From Vicinamibacterales bacterium (GTDB taxonomy: Bacteria; Acidobacteriota; Vicinamibacteria; Vicinamibacterales; UBA8438), in contig CALLXD010000013.1 of assembly GCA_937766455.1 (NCBI GenBank), forward strand, positions 1 to 33,088: DNA of 33,088 nt, written 5' to 3'. Position numbers and translations under genes: made by a program. Every line of letters begins with the position of its first letter. Position 1 is the stretch's first letter. The notes beneath the pieces were generated by a model. The model saw only the letters and a program-made list of their open reading frames with translations, did not search any database and was not told the DNA's origin. This document shows positions 24,267 to 32,302 of this stretch, in pieces.

Positions 24267-25153
24267 GTACTCGACGTGGCGTCGCGGGGACCGGTTTCTG
24301 CGCGGTGGTGCGCGTAGCCCACACGCACGAGGAAGAGCCCGTGTGGGGGCGCCGTCTGACCGGCCGCAGGTCGGACTGCTAGTCGGATCGCGTCCGCGAC
24401 CGACGCATGGTCACGCTTCCCCAACCCGACCTCCACCAACGTGCCGACGATGATGCGCACCATGTGTCGGAGAAACCCGCTGCCCCGCACGTCGATCGTC
24501 GCGACGGTCTCGCCACTCCCGTCGCCGGTCAACCAGGCTCCACCGGGCGCCGTAGACCGGGCGAGATATCGAGAAGCGGATTCGGCCGGCCGCCGCCGCA
24601 CGGACGCTTCTGGCGCGGCCGGCGGACAGACATCCACCTCGAAGAGCGTGCGTGTGGTCGTGCGCACATCACCACCGCTCGCCTGAAAAGCGGCGAAGTC
24701 GTGCTCCCCGACAAGCAGGCGGCCGGCCGTGGCCATCAACGCGTAGTCGAGTCGAGCTGGCACGTGCCACCCGTAGCGCCGCTCGAACGGACTGGTGATC
24801 GCCCCCCCAAGCAGACGATAGCGATACGTCTTGTCGGTGGCCGAGAAGCGCGCGTGAAAGTCGTCTGGAGCCACATCGGCCGCCAGAACACGGACGTCCG
24901 CAGGCAGCCTGGCGTTGGCGGCGCGCAGCAGCGACGCCGGCTCGATCGGGTGGGACAGCCGCACGCTCGCCACCTGCGCCAACGCGTGCACCCCGGCATC
25001 CGTGCGACCCGCGCCCACCACGGTCACCGGCTCAGCATTGAAGGGGGCGAGCGCTAGTTCGAGGCAGCTCTGGACAGACGGTCCATTCGTTTGCCGCTGC
25101 CACCCGACGTAGGCGCCACCGTCGTATGAGAGCGTGAGTTTGAGGGTACGCAT
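24263..25153 (-). CDS. truA: tRNA pseudouridine(38-40) synthase
   Basis: Isomerises uridines at positions 38-40 in the tRNA anticodon arm. The 296-residue protein begins at ATG 25153 with MRTLKLTLSYDGGAYVGWQRQ-like residues, the standard TruA start; the upstream Arg/Pro-rich extension is not family-like. The catalytic Asp52 is in GAGRTDAGVHA. FHARFSATDKTYRY and FLRHMVRIIVGTLVEVG are further family blocks. It has an insert of basic and Pro/Ala residues around 190-230, longer than in compact TruA proteins. It lies between pyrE and the uppS operon on the same strand. Confidence 0.95.
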   Translation of the reverse strand: MRTLKLTLSYDGGAYVGWQRQTNGPSVQSCLELALAPFNAEPVTVVGAGRTDAGVHALAQVASVRLSHPIEPASLLRAANARLPADVRVLAADVAPDDFHARFSATDKTYRYRLLGGAITSPFERRYGWHVPARLDYALMATAGRLLVGEHDFAAFQASGGDVRTTTRTLFEVDVCPPAAPEASVRRRPAESASRYLARSTAPGGAWLTGDGSGETVATIDVRGSGFLRHMVRIIVGTLVEVGLGKRDHASVADAIRLAVRPAAGQTAPPHGLFLVRVGYAHHRAETGPRDATSST

Positions 25154-25263
25154 GGCCGGGTGGCTTGATGGAGACGCGGCTGCACCCCGGCCCCCACCCG
25201 ATGGCCGCTGTGCGCCCATTGTCGTGGGCCGCTTCCCGGGACGCCACGGCGGCAGGACCCGGG

Positions 25264-25836
25264 CTACGCGGTGCGGGATCCAGGTTTCGTCGCGGAACCG
25301 CCGGCGGCGCACATGGGACAGGCGGCGGAGTCATAGGTCGGCAACGGAACGCGCGCCAGCGCCTCGAACGGGACATCGAAGGCTACCGGCTCCGCTCCAC
25401 GGTCGATGATCGCGGCGGCCCCGACGACCGCTCCGCCAGCCGCGGTTGCCACGTCGATGGTCTCGCGTGTCGAGCCGCCGGTGGTGACCACGTCCTCGAC
25501 GATCAGGACCCGTTCACCAGGCGTGATCTCAAATCCACGGCGTAACGTGAGCCCCCCGTCCCGGCGCTCGGCAAACAGCGCCCGGACACCCAGTGCCCGA
25601 GCCACTTCGTGGCCGATCACGACACCACCCAGCGCGGGCGACAGCACCACCGTCGGCTCCAATGGCGCCACCTGCTGGGCGAGTGCCGCGCCCAGCGTGG
25701 CCGCATGCTCAGGATGTTGCAACACGCGCGCGCACTGCAGATATCCGCCGCTGTGCAACCCGGATGAAAGCTGAAAGTGTCCCTCCAGCAGACCTTCGCA
25801 GTGCCGAAACAGGTCCAGAACCGTCGTCGAAATCAT
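25264..25836 (-). CDS. pyrE: Orotate phosphoribosyltransferase
   Basis: Joins orotate to PRPP giving orotidine 5'-phosphate, the fifth step of UMP synthesis. The 190-residue form starts at ATG 25836, preceded by an AGGGTGG ribosome-like site; GTG codons at 25860, 25851 and 25842 are in-frame alternatives. The substrate-binding FQLSSGLHSGGYLQC stretch is at 21-35 and the PRPP loop VLIVEDVVTTGGST at 110-123. The tail has a CPMC pair (Cys173, Cys176), like the CxxC seen in some thermophile-type PyrE proteins. It is separated from pyrB and pyrC, which lie about 5 kb away at the window end. Confidence 0.94.
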   Translation of the reverse strand: MISTTVLDLFRHCEGLLEGHFQLSSGLHSGGYLQCARVLQHPEHAATLGAALAQQVAPLEPTVVLSPALGGVVIGHEVARALGVRALFAERRDGGLTLRRGFEITPGERVLIVEDVVTTGGSTRETIDVATAAGGAVVGAAAIIDRGAEPVAFDVPFEALARVPLPTYDSAACPMCAAGGSATKPGSRTA

Positions 25837-26193
25837 CGCCACCCTACTCACTAGTCCCACGCTACGAATACCGCCGCAAGTCTAACAGAGCCCCGCAGGC
25901 CGCACCGCGAGCGTGCCGAACCCACTCCTCTTGACAATCGACAAGAGTCGCACCACACTTTGGTCTTGTCGGTTATCTACAGGTCGATGCACGGATCGCG
26001 GATACGTGCGGGACCGAACGGGGACGAGACGCCTGACGTACCTCAAGAAACGGCGACGATCACGGGGGCGCACCGTCGTGTTCCGGAGGATACAATCGAG
26101 CGGCCGAGAACTCCCCCTGCTGTCGTCGCGTCTAAACGTTCCAGGACGCGCCAAGGCCGCCCCTGCGGTGCACCGTCCCATCAGGAGACTCAG
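25837..26193. other. Divergent intergenic region between pyrE and the TolC-family gene
   Basis: These 357 bases have open frames on both strands but no protein-like one. The half nearest pyrE contains a cluster of TCTTG(A/T)C half-sites and a perfect TTGACA box. The other half has a TACAAT hexamer (26091-26096) without a -35 partner, and the ribosome site AGGAG (26183-26187) of the TolC-family gene. Confidence 0.4.
25929..25970 (+). promoter_or_regulatory. Possible operator/promoter: three TCTTG(A/T)C half-sites over a TTGACA box
   Basis: Half-sites lie at 25929-25935 (plus), 25946-25940 (minus) and 25964-25970 (plus). The first two make an inverted repeat CTCTTG-8-CAAGAG (25928-25947); the second and third make GACAAGA-17-TCTTGTC. 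The first half-site includes a perfect -35 box TTGACA (25931-25936). A weak CACACT at 25954-25959, 17 bases on, could be the -10 box for the TolC-family gene. A repressor site is inference from the layout; the paired arms could also fold alternatively in RNA. Confidence 0.35.
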
Positions 26194-27834
26194 ATGCGTA
26201 GTGGCCAGACCCGTATTTCCACGATAGCCCTAACCGCCCTGCTGGTCGCAGGACCCGTGCCGAGCTGGGCTCAGCCCCTTTCGGACATCGGCGAACCGCC
26301 CGAAGCGGTCGGCGCCACGGTGACGCTCAGTGGATTGGTGCTCCCCATGTCCGGGCTCCAGCCAGCCAACCGCCCTATGCGGCGCTTGTCGGTTGATGAA
26401 GCGGTCACCCTGGCGCTCGAACAGAACCTCGACTTGCAGGTCGAGCGACTCAACCCGCGAATCCAGGATATGAGCGTCGCCCAGGCCAGATCGGTCTATA
26501 CGCCGGTGCTGTCGAGCACGTTCACCGGCAACAACGAGAACAGTCCGGCCATCGGCTTCCTGTCCGGAGCCGGCGACCAATCGTCTGTGACGGACCGCAC
26601 ACTGCGGGATGCGGTGGATCTCGTGCAGGAGGTCCCCTGGGCAGGAGGGCGCTACACCGCGGCCTGGGACGGCTCACACCGGACCAGTTCGAGTGTCTTT
26701 TTCTCGTTCGCCCCGATCCTGCAATCGAACCTGTCGCTCAACTACACCCAACCACTGCTGCGTAATCTCGCGATCGATACACCGCGGTGGCAGATCGCCA
26801 TCACGCGCGCCAATCGCGAAATGTCTGATATCCAGTTACGGGCCACGGTGGTCGTGACCCAGCGTAACGTGCGAAACGCGTACTGGGGACTGGTCTCCGC
26901 GCAGTCGTTCCTCGCCGTCCAACGGCAGTCGCTAGAACTGTCGCAGGAGTCGTTGCGGAACAACCGCACCCGCGTGGAGGTCGGCACGATGGCGCCCATA
27001 GACATCGTCGAGGCTGAATCCGAGGTCGCGCGCAACGAAGAGAATGTCATCATCGCCGAAGCCGCCGTCGAGCGCGCCGAGGACCTGCTGCGCACGCTCA
27101 TCTTTGACCCGGACGCCCCCGACTTCTGGTCGATCCAGATCCAACCGAGCGACGAACCGATGTTGGCTCCGCGGGAGATCGACGTGGACGCCGCGATCCG
27201 ACACGCACTGAGTCAGCGGACCGATCTGGACGCGGTCGACCGGAATATCGAGACCAGTGAGACCGACATCCAGTACTTCGGCAACCAGCGGCTGCCGGAC
27301 GTCAACCTGCAAGTCGACTACCGCGCGACCGGACTCGGCGGCACATTTCTGGAGCGCGGCGGGGACTTCGGAATCGGCGAAATCACCGGCAGACAGGAGA
27401 CCTCGTTCGCAAGCGTGCTTGGCAGCATCTTCACGAACGACTTCCCGGCCTGGACCGTGGGCGTCACGATGTCGTACCCACTCGGCACGAGCTCAGCGGA
27501 CGCCAATCTCGAGCGTGCGAGGCTGCAACGCGGTCAGGAGCAGACGCGGCGGCGGAGTCTCGAAATGCGGATCGCAACCGAGGTCCGCGACGCCGCCCGC
27601 GCGGTCCGCACGAATCTCCAGCGGGTCGAGGCGACCCGAGCGTCGCGGCTGCTGGGCGAGCGGAGGCTGGCGGCCGAACAGCGCCGATTCGAAGTCGGTC
27701 TCTCGAGCACCTTCCTCGTCTTTCAGGCGCAACGCGATCTGGCGCAAGCCCGCAACCGAGAAGAGGTGGCGATTCTCGACTACACGCGATCGCTCGTAGA
27801 TTTCGACGCCGTGCAAGAGGTCCCGTTGTTCTAG
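26194..27834 (+). CDS. TolC-family outer membrane efflux protein
   Basis: The 546-residue precursor starts at ATG 26194, with AGGAG 6 bases upstream and a signal peptide ending at PSWAQ (about residue 27); the longer open frame upstream lacks both. The mature protein opens with RRLSVDEAVTLALEQNLDLQVERL, the usual first helix of the OEP domain. Two homologous halves rich in long amphipathic helices follow (VVVTQRNVRNAYWGLVSAQ and LVEAESEVARNEENVI; later EMRIATEVRDAARAVRTNL and GLSSTFLVFQAQRDLAQARN). Such proteins form trimeric channels for efflux pumps or type I secretion. No periplasmic adaptor or inner-membrane pump gene lies next to it, so the partner is unknown. The stop codon sits in the CTAG target of the adjacent repeat element. 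Confidence 0.92.
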   Translation: MRSGQTRISTIALTALLVAGPVPSWAQPLSDIGEPPEAVGATVTLSGLVLPMSGLQPANRPMRRLSVDEAVTLALEQNLDLQVERLNPRIQDMSVAQARSVYTPVLSSTFTGNNENSPAIGFLSGAGDQSSVTDRTLRDAVDLVQEVPWAGGRYTAAWDGSHRTSSSVFFSFAPILQSNLSLNYTQPLLRNLAIDTPRWQIAITRANREMSDIQLRATVVVTQRNVRNAYWGLVSAQSFLAVQRQSLELSQESLRNNRTRVEVGTMAPIDIVEAESEVARNEENVIIAEAAVERAEDLLRTLIFDPDAPDFWSIQIQPSDEPMLAPREIDVDAAIRHALSQRTDLDAVDRNIETSETDIQYFGNQRLPDVNLQVDYRATGLGGTFLERGGDFGIGEITGRQETSFASVLGSIFTNDFPAWTVGVTMSYPLGTSSADANLERARLQRGQEQTRRRSLEMRIATEVRDAARAVRTNLQRVEATRASRLLGERRLAAEQRRFEVGLSSTFLVFQAQRDLAQARNREEVAILDYTRSLVDFDAVQEVPLF

Positions 27835-27991
27835 TGTCCTGTAACCGTAATTCGCTGCATAAGTCGGTAGCGAGGCGCGCGGTTAAAAAGGCGTGACACG
27901 GGAGCAAATTGGGTATTTGTGACCGCGGAACAACGCATTTAGGCGTGATGCCTCGCTGGCGGCTTATGTGGCGAATCACGGTTACAGGACA
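27835..27991. mobile_element. MITE-like element, 157 bp, with 42 bp terminal inverted repeats
   Basis: The ends (27835-27876 and 27950-27991) are inverted repeats matching at 36 of 42 positions. They begin TGTCCTGTAACCG and end with the complement, so the element has TG...CA termini. CTAG flanks both ends (27831-27834 and 27992-27995), consistent with a 4-base target duplication; TA duplication is the alternative reading. The 73-base middle is AT-richer than the neighbours and has no gene. No transposase is present, so it would be a non-autonomous element. Transcribed, it would fold into a very long hairpin, possibly ending transcription after the TolC-family gene. Confidence 0.65.
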
Positions 27992-28032
27992 CTAGATGTA
28001 GCCGCCGCGAAGCGCGATGGTACACTCGCGCC

Positions 28033-28812
28033 GTGCCCAAGGTGTCGGTCGTCCTCATCACCCTGAACGAGGCATTACACATCAACGACGCGCTGGCGTC
28101 GGTGGCGTGGGCCGACGAGATCGTGGTCGTCGACTCAGGCAGCACCGACGACACGGTGGGGCTGGCCACACAGCATACAGACCGCGTTTCGCATCGCGAC
28201 TGGACCGGCTACGGAGCCCAGAAGGACCACGCCACCTCCCTCGCCACGCACGATTGGGTGCTCTCGCTCGACGCGGACGAGCGAATCACGCCTGAGCTCG
28301 CGACCGAGATCACGGCACGTGTACGGGGTGACGCCGCACCGACCCACCGCGGCTATCGCATTCCACGCACCACGCAGTATGCCCACCGTTGGATACGCAC
28401 GACCGACTGGTATCCCGACTACCAACTGAGACTGTACGACCGACGGGTGGCGTCCTGGAGCGACGACCTGGTGCACGAATCGGTGCAGCTCGACGGTCCG
28501 GTCGGCACGCTCACGCATGACATCCAGCACTACGCCTACCAGGATCTGGCGAGCCATGTCGCCACGATCAACCGCTACACGAGCCTGGCCGCGGACCAGA
28601 TGGCGCGGGACGGGCGACAGGCCGGGATGACCGACCTTCTGGTGCATCCGCCAGCGGCGTTCCTCCGAAACTACCTGCTCCGTCGCGGCTGTCTACAGGG
28701 CAGTGCCGGTCTGCTCGTCTCCCTGATGAACAGCTATTACGTCTTCTTGAAGTACGCGAAGCTGCGCGAACGAACGACCGCTGCTGTGGGCGTGACCCGC
28801 GGGGAACGCTAG
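28033..28812 (+). CDS. Family 2 glycosyltransferase, WaaE/KdtX-like
   Basis: The 259-residue protein starts at GTG 28033. It has the GT-A fold of GT2 enzymes: VSVVLITLNEALHINDALASV at the N-terminus, EIVVVDSGSTDDT (29-41), and the metal-binding DAD motif (80-82) in WVLSLDADERITPEL. The later blocks DWYPDYQLRLYDRR and a C-terminal pair of hydrophobic helices (FLRNYLLRRGCLQGSAGLLVSLMNSYYVFLKYAKL) are characteristic of the LPS core beta-1,4-glucosyltransferase group (WaaE/KdtX). A role in lipopolysaccharide or similar surface glycan synthesis is likely; the exact linkage is not shown. It begins 41 bases after the MITE-like element and is followed by a GT4 gene 13 bases on. Confidence 0.9.
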   Translation: MPKVSVVLITLNEALHINDALASVAWADEIVVVDSGSTDDTVGLATQHTDRVSHRDWTGYGAQKDHATSLATHDWVLSLDADERITPELATEITARVRGDAAPTHRGYRIPRTTQYAHRWIRTTDWYPDYQLRLYDRRVASWSDDLVHESVQLDGPVGTLTHDIQHYAYQDLASHVATINRYTSLAADQMARDGRQAGMTDLLVHPPAAFLRNYLLRRGCLQGSAGLLVSLMNSYYVFLKYAKLRERTTAAVGVTRGER

Positions 28813-28825
28813 CGGGCCGCCTACG

Positions 28826-29956
28826 ATGTTCTCCCTGCATGTGGACACGGCGAGGACCTGGCGAGGCGGTCAGAACCAGGCACTCCTGACCGTTCTGGGT
28901 CTCCGCGCCCAGGGGCACCGTACGGCGCTGGTAGCCCACCCGGACGGAGAGCTCCGCCGACGGGCACGCGAGGGACCCGACCTGATCCCGATCGCCGCGT
29001 CCGGCGACATGGACTTCCGGGCCGCGTGGAAACTGTCCCGCGTGTTGCGGATGATGCGACCAACGGTGGTCCACGCCCACGACGCGCACGCCGTGTCGAT
29101 GGTTGCGCTCGCTCGCTCCCTGGCACGGCTCGAGCCGCCGCCCGCGTTCGTCGTGTCACGACGCGTCGATTTTCATCTCCGTCGCAACGCCTTCTCGCGT
29201 TGGAAATACGGACAGGTAGACCGGTTTCTCTGCGTGTCTGACGCGATCCGGTCGATGCTCGTCGCCGATGGCATCGCGGAAACGCGGACGTCCACCGTCC
29301 ACGACGGGGTCGACCTCGAGCACGTCGCGGCCGCCCCGCGGCTCGACGTGCACGGTGAGTTGTGGTTACCGGCCGGCGCGCCGCTCGTCGGCAACGTCGC
29401 GGCACTCGTCCCTCACAAAGGCCACCGGTATCTGATCTCGGCCGCGGCGATCGTCATCCGGGCCGTGCCGGACGCACGGTTTGTGATCGTCGGTGAGGGC
29501 GAACTGGAACCCAAGCTCCGGCACCAGATCCGAGAACTGCATCTCGAACGGCACGTCCTGCTCGCCGGTTTTCGCCCGGACGCACTGTCGCTCCAGAAGG
29601 GCTTCGACCTCTTCGCGTTGAGCTCAGTCACCGAAGGCATGGGCTCTGTCCTCCTGGATGCGATGGCAATCGGTCAAGCGACGGTCGCCACCCGAGCCGG
29701 CGGGATCCCCGAAGTCGTCGTCGACGGACACACCGGCGTATTGGTACCGGTCCGCGATGCGAACGCGCTCGCCGCCGCCATCGTCATGCTGCTGAAGGAT
29801 CCGGCGCGCCGGGCCCAGCTCGGGGCGGCGGCGAAAGAACGGGTACGCGACGAATTCAGCGTTGAACGAATGGTCCAGCGGACCCTCGACGCCTACGGCC
29901 AGTTGGCAGGCACACCCCGCGCAACGGGCAGTGGTCGTCACGTTGCGGCCGACTGA
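28826..29956 (+). CDS. Family 4 glycosyltransferase
   Basis: A 376-residue GT-B enzyme. The N-terminal domain opens HVDTARTWRGGQNQALLTVLGLRAQGHR, the usual acceptor-side start with a Gly-Gly loop, and VVHAHDAHAVSMVA follows. The C-terminal donor-binding domain has VGNVAALVPHKGHRYLI, FVIVGEGELEPKL, VLLAGFRPD, and the EX7D-type motif EGMGSVLLDAMAIGQATVATRAGGIPEVV near residue 270, which binds the nucleotide sugar. It follows the GT2 gene by 13 bases, so the two probably act in one surface glycan pathway. Its last 101 bases overlap the end of a convergent gene on the other strand. Confidence 0.9.
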   Translation: MFSLHVDTARTWRGGQNQALLTVLGLRAQGHRTALVAHPDGELRRRAREGPDLIPIAASGDMDFRAAWKLSRVLRMMRPTVVHAHDAHAVSMVALARSLARLEPPPAFVVSRRVDFHLRRNAFSRWKYGQVDRFLCVSDAIRSMLVADGIAETRTSTVHDGVDLEHVAAAPRLDVHGELWLPAGAPLVGNVAALVPHKGHRYLISAAAIVIRAVPDARFVIVGEGELEPKLRHQIRELHLERHVLLAGFRPDALSLQKGFDLFALSSVTEGMGSVLLDAMAIGQATVATRAGGIPEVVVDGHTGVLVPVRDANALAAAIVMLLKDPARRAQLGAAAKERVRDEFSVERMVQRTLDAYGQLAGTPRATGSGRHVAAD

Positions 29957-30818
29957 ATCCGCAAGCGTCCATCATCCCCAGGTGACACAGCGCAAAGTCA
30001 TACCGGATCGGGTCCTCGGGGTCGAGGCGCCGGAGTGACTCGGTGATCTGCCTCGCCATTCGCCATCCGGGGCTCCGGTAACGGGTCAAGCCGAGGCACT
30101 GTCCGATCCGGATGACGTGGGTGTCGAGCGGGATCACCAGCGTGGAAGGTGACACCCGCGACCAGAGTCCTAGGTCGACCGCATCTCGTCGTACCATCCA
30201 CCGAAGAAACAGATTCAGGCGCTTGCAGGCGCTACCTCCGTCGGGGCATGGGAAGAAATAGTCCACCCCGCGCCGCCCACCCGCAGCGCCATAGATCGTC
30301 GTGAGGTCGATCGCTCTGGCGCGTCCAGAGAAGGCATTCAGCGCGAGGCCCACGTCAGGGTCCGACGCGTGGTCGCCGACGTGGTCCTCGCCGCCGGCGA
30401 GAAAGTACCCCTCGATGGATCCCTCCTCCGTCAGCATGCAGCGCAGGATCCACAAGAGCGCGACCAGATCGATGCCGCGGATCCAGCGGTGGACCAGCGG
30501 GCGCAGTGGTTCGGCGTCTCGGGCGGGGTCAAAGTCGCGGATGAACGCGGCGGGGTGTGGGCCCAGCACGACGAGCAGCGACTCTATGGAGTCCAGCACG
30601 CTGGCCACACGCCCGAACGCCAGGGCCGCGGCGCAGAACGCCACCACTTCCTGGTCCTCGGGCGCGGTGTAGCGCCGCACGACGTGCACCGGGTCGACCG
30701 CCGACTCGGCGTGATTGAACGTGTCGTACAGCTGGTCGAGCGGTGCCTTCAAGCGGCGCAAGTTGGACGCCGACAGCGGACTCGCGGTGCCCCCTCGCAA
30801 CGCTTTCTTGGCGGTCAT
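29856..30818 (-). CDS. TIGR02757/DUF2400 family protein with endonuclease III-like C-terminal features
   Basis: A 320-residue protein from ATG 30818; the longer frame to 31097 is antisense to pyrC and not family-like. It matches the TIGR02757 (DUF2400) family: LDQLYDTFN near the start, DPVHVVRRY, DQEVVAFCAAALAFGRV, SACKRLNLFLRWMVRRD (197-212), and IPLDTHVIRIGQCLGLTRY (229-247). The LDTHVIRIG segment with Asp232 resembles the catalytic-Asp segment VDTHxxRV of endonuclease III glycosylases. Cys278, Cys286, Cys297 and Cys303 (X7, X10, X5) are placed like the endonuclease III iron-sulphur loop. The canonical helix-hairpin-helix and catalytic Lys are not evident. Function unknown. It follows pyrC by 43 bases. 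Confidence 0.85.
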   Translation of the reverse strand: MTAKKALRGGTASPLSASNLRRLKAPLDQLYDTFNHAESAVDPVHVVRRYTAPEDQEVVAFCAAALAFGRVASVLDSIESLLVVLGPHPAAFIRDFDPARDAEPLRPLVHRWIRGIDLVALLWILRCMLTEEGSIEGYFLAGGEDHVGDHASDPDVGLALNAFSGRARAIDLTTIYGAAGGRRGVDYFFPCPDGGSACKRLNLFLRWMVRRDAVDLGLWSRVSPSTLVIPLDTHVIRIGQCLGLTRYRSPGWRMARQITESLRRLDPEDPIRYDFALCHLGMMDACGFSRPQRDDHCPLRGVCLPTGRRRRGSAGPFVQR

Positions 30819-30861
30819 GCGGAACCAGGCGAGATCGGAGCCGATACCGGGGGCAGACGCA

Positions 30862-32223
30862 TCAGGAGGCGGTGCTCGGGGTAGGCACCTGGGCCATGGC
30901 ATTGGCAAACGCACCGGCGCCGTCCGCCTGGGCGTTGGCGTACACCACCCGCCCACCGACGAGCGTCGCGGCCACACCTCCACGCAGCACCCATCCACCA
31001 AACGGGGTGTTACGCGCCAGGGACCGGAATGCAGATGGATCCACGGTGACCGCCAGATCCGGGGCGAGCACCGTGATGTCGGCTGGAACACCCACACCGA
31101 GCGTGCCTCCGGACACCCGTAAGATGCTGGCCGGGTTCACCGACAACAACTCAACCAACCGGACGAGCGGGATATGGCCCGCGTGCACGAGCCGGTCGAG
31201 ACACACCGACACGGCCGTCTCCAGACCGATCACACCGAAAGGGGCTCCGTCGAACTCCACGCCTTTCTCGTCGTAGTGGTGCGGCGCGTGATCGGTCGCA
31301 ATGCAATCGACCGTGCCATCTCGCACCCCATCGAGGAGCCCCTCGATGTCCGCGGCTTCGCGCAGCGGTGGGTTCATCTTGTAGTTGGTGTCGTACCCAA
31401 CGAGCCGGTCGTCGGTCAAGGTCAGGTGATGGGGCGTCACCTCGCAGGTAACCGACACACCACGCGACTTCCCGTCACGCACCACGCGCACCGCTCCTCG
31501 CGTGCTCAGATGCGCAAGATGGACCGGCGCACCGGTGCACCCGCTCAAGACGACATCGCGCGCGGCGATCATCTCTTCAGCGGCCGCCGGCAGCCCGCGG
31601 AGGCCGAGCACCGTGCCCTGATACCCCTCATGTGCGACACCGTCTCCAGCCAGCGAGCGGTCCTCGCAATGGTCGACGACCGGCATGTCGAACATCGACG
31701 CGTACTCCAGCGCTCTGCGCATCAACAGCGCGTTGGCCACCGGTCGACCGTCATCGGAAATCGCCACACATCCGGCTGCGTGCAGCTCTCCGATCTCGGC
31801 CAGTTGCTCACCATCCCGCCCCTTGGTGACCGCGCCGACCGGATACACACGGGCGAGCCCGGCCTCGGCGGCCTTCCGTTGAATCAATCGAGTCACGCCG
31901 GCGTGGTCGTTGACGGGAATGGTGTTCGGCATGCAGGCGACCGCGGTGAAGCCACCAGCGACGGCAGCCGCCACGCCGGTGGCCACCGTTTCCTTGTGCT
32001 CTTCCCCCGGCTCACGCAGATGCGCGTGCATGTCAATGAACCCAGGACACACGACGCCGTGTCGCGGCACCTCGATCACGGTCATGCCGGGCTCGATGGG
32101 CAGGTCGCGGCCCACCGCCACGACTCGTCCGTCAGCAATCGCGACGTCGGCCGGGCCATTCACGCCGTTGACAGGGTCAACAACGTGCCCGCCCGTGAGC
32201 ACCATCCGTGTTTCGTCGCCCAC
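30862..32223 (-). CDS. pyrC: Dihydroorotase, multifunctional-complex type
   Basis: Cyclises carbamoyl-aspartate to dihydroorotate, third step of pyrimidine synthesis. The 453-residue protein shows the zinc motif DMHAHLREPG with HKETVATG, GFTAVACMPNT, VVDHCEDRSL, HLAHLSTRGAV, CEVTPHHLTL, and CIATDHAPHH with the catalytic Asp. Length and motifs fit the class I type found beside pyrB in many bacteria. GTG 32223 was chosen because GGGGAG lies just upstream; ATG 32205 is the alternative, shorter by six residues. It is separated from pyrB by 79 bases on the same strand. Confidence 0.95.
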   Translation of the reverse strand: MGDETRMVLTGGHVVDPVNGVNGPADVAIADGRVVAVGRDLPIEPGMTVIEVPRHGVVCPGFIDMHAHLREPGEEHKETVATGVAAAVAGGFTAVACMPNTIPVNDHAGVTRLIQRKAAEAGLARVYPVGAVTKGRDGEQLAEIGELHAAGCVAISDDGRPVANALLMRRALEYASMFDMPVVDHCEDRSLAGDGVAHEGYQGTVLGLRGLPAAAEEMIAARDVVLSGCTGAPVHLAHLSTRGAVRVVRDGKSRGVSVTCEVTPHHLTLTDDRLVGYDTNYKMNPPLREAADIEGLLDGVRDGTVDCIATDHAPHHYDEKGVEFDGAPFGVIGLETAVSVCLDRLVHAGHIPLVRLVELLSVNPASILRVSGGTLGVGVPADITVLAPDLAVTVDPSAFRSLARNTPFGGWVLRGGVAATLVGGRVVYANAQADGAGAFANAMAQVPTPSTAS

Positions 32224-32302
32224 CGTTCTCCCCTAGGACACTGACCAGACTAACCTTCCCAGCTGGGCCGCCGGGGCATCCCGCCTGCCCCAAGCTGCGG
32301 GC

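Noticed and set aside
25960-26193. N-terminal extension of the TolC-family frame to 25960
   Set aside because: The signal peptide and AGGAG site place the start at 26194.
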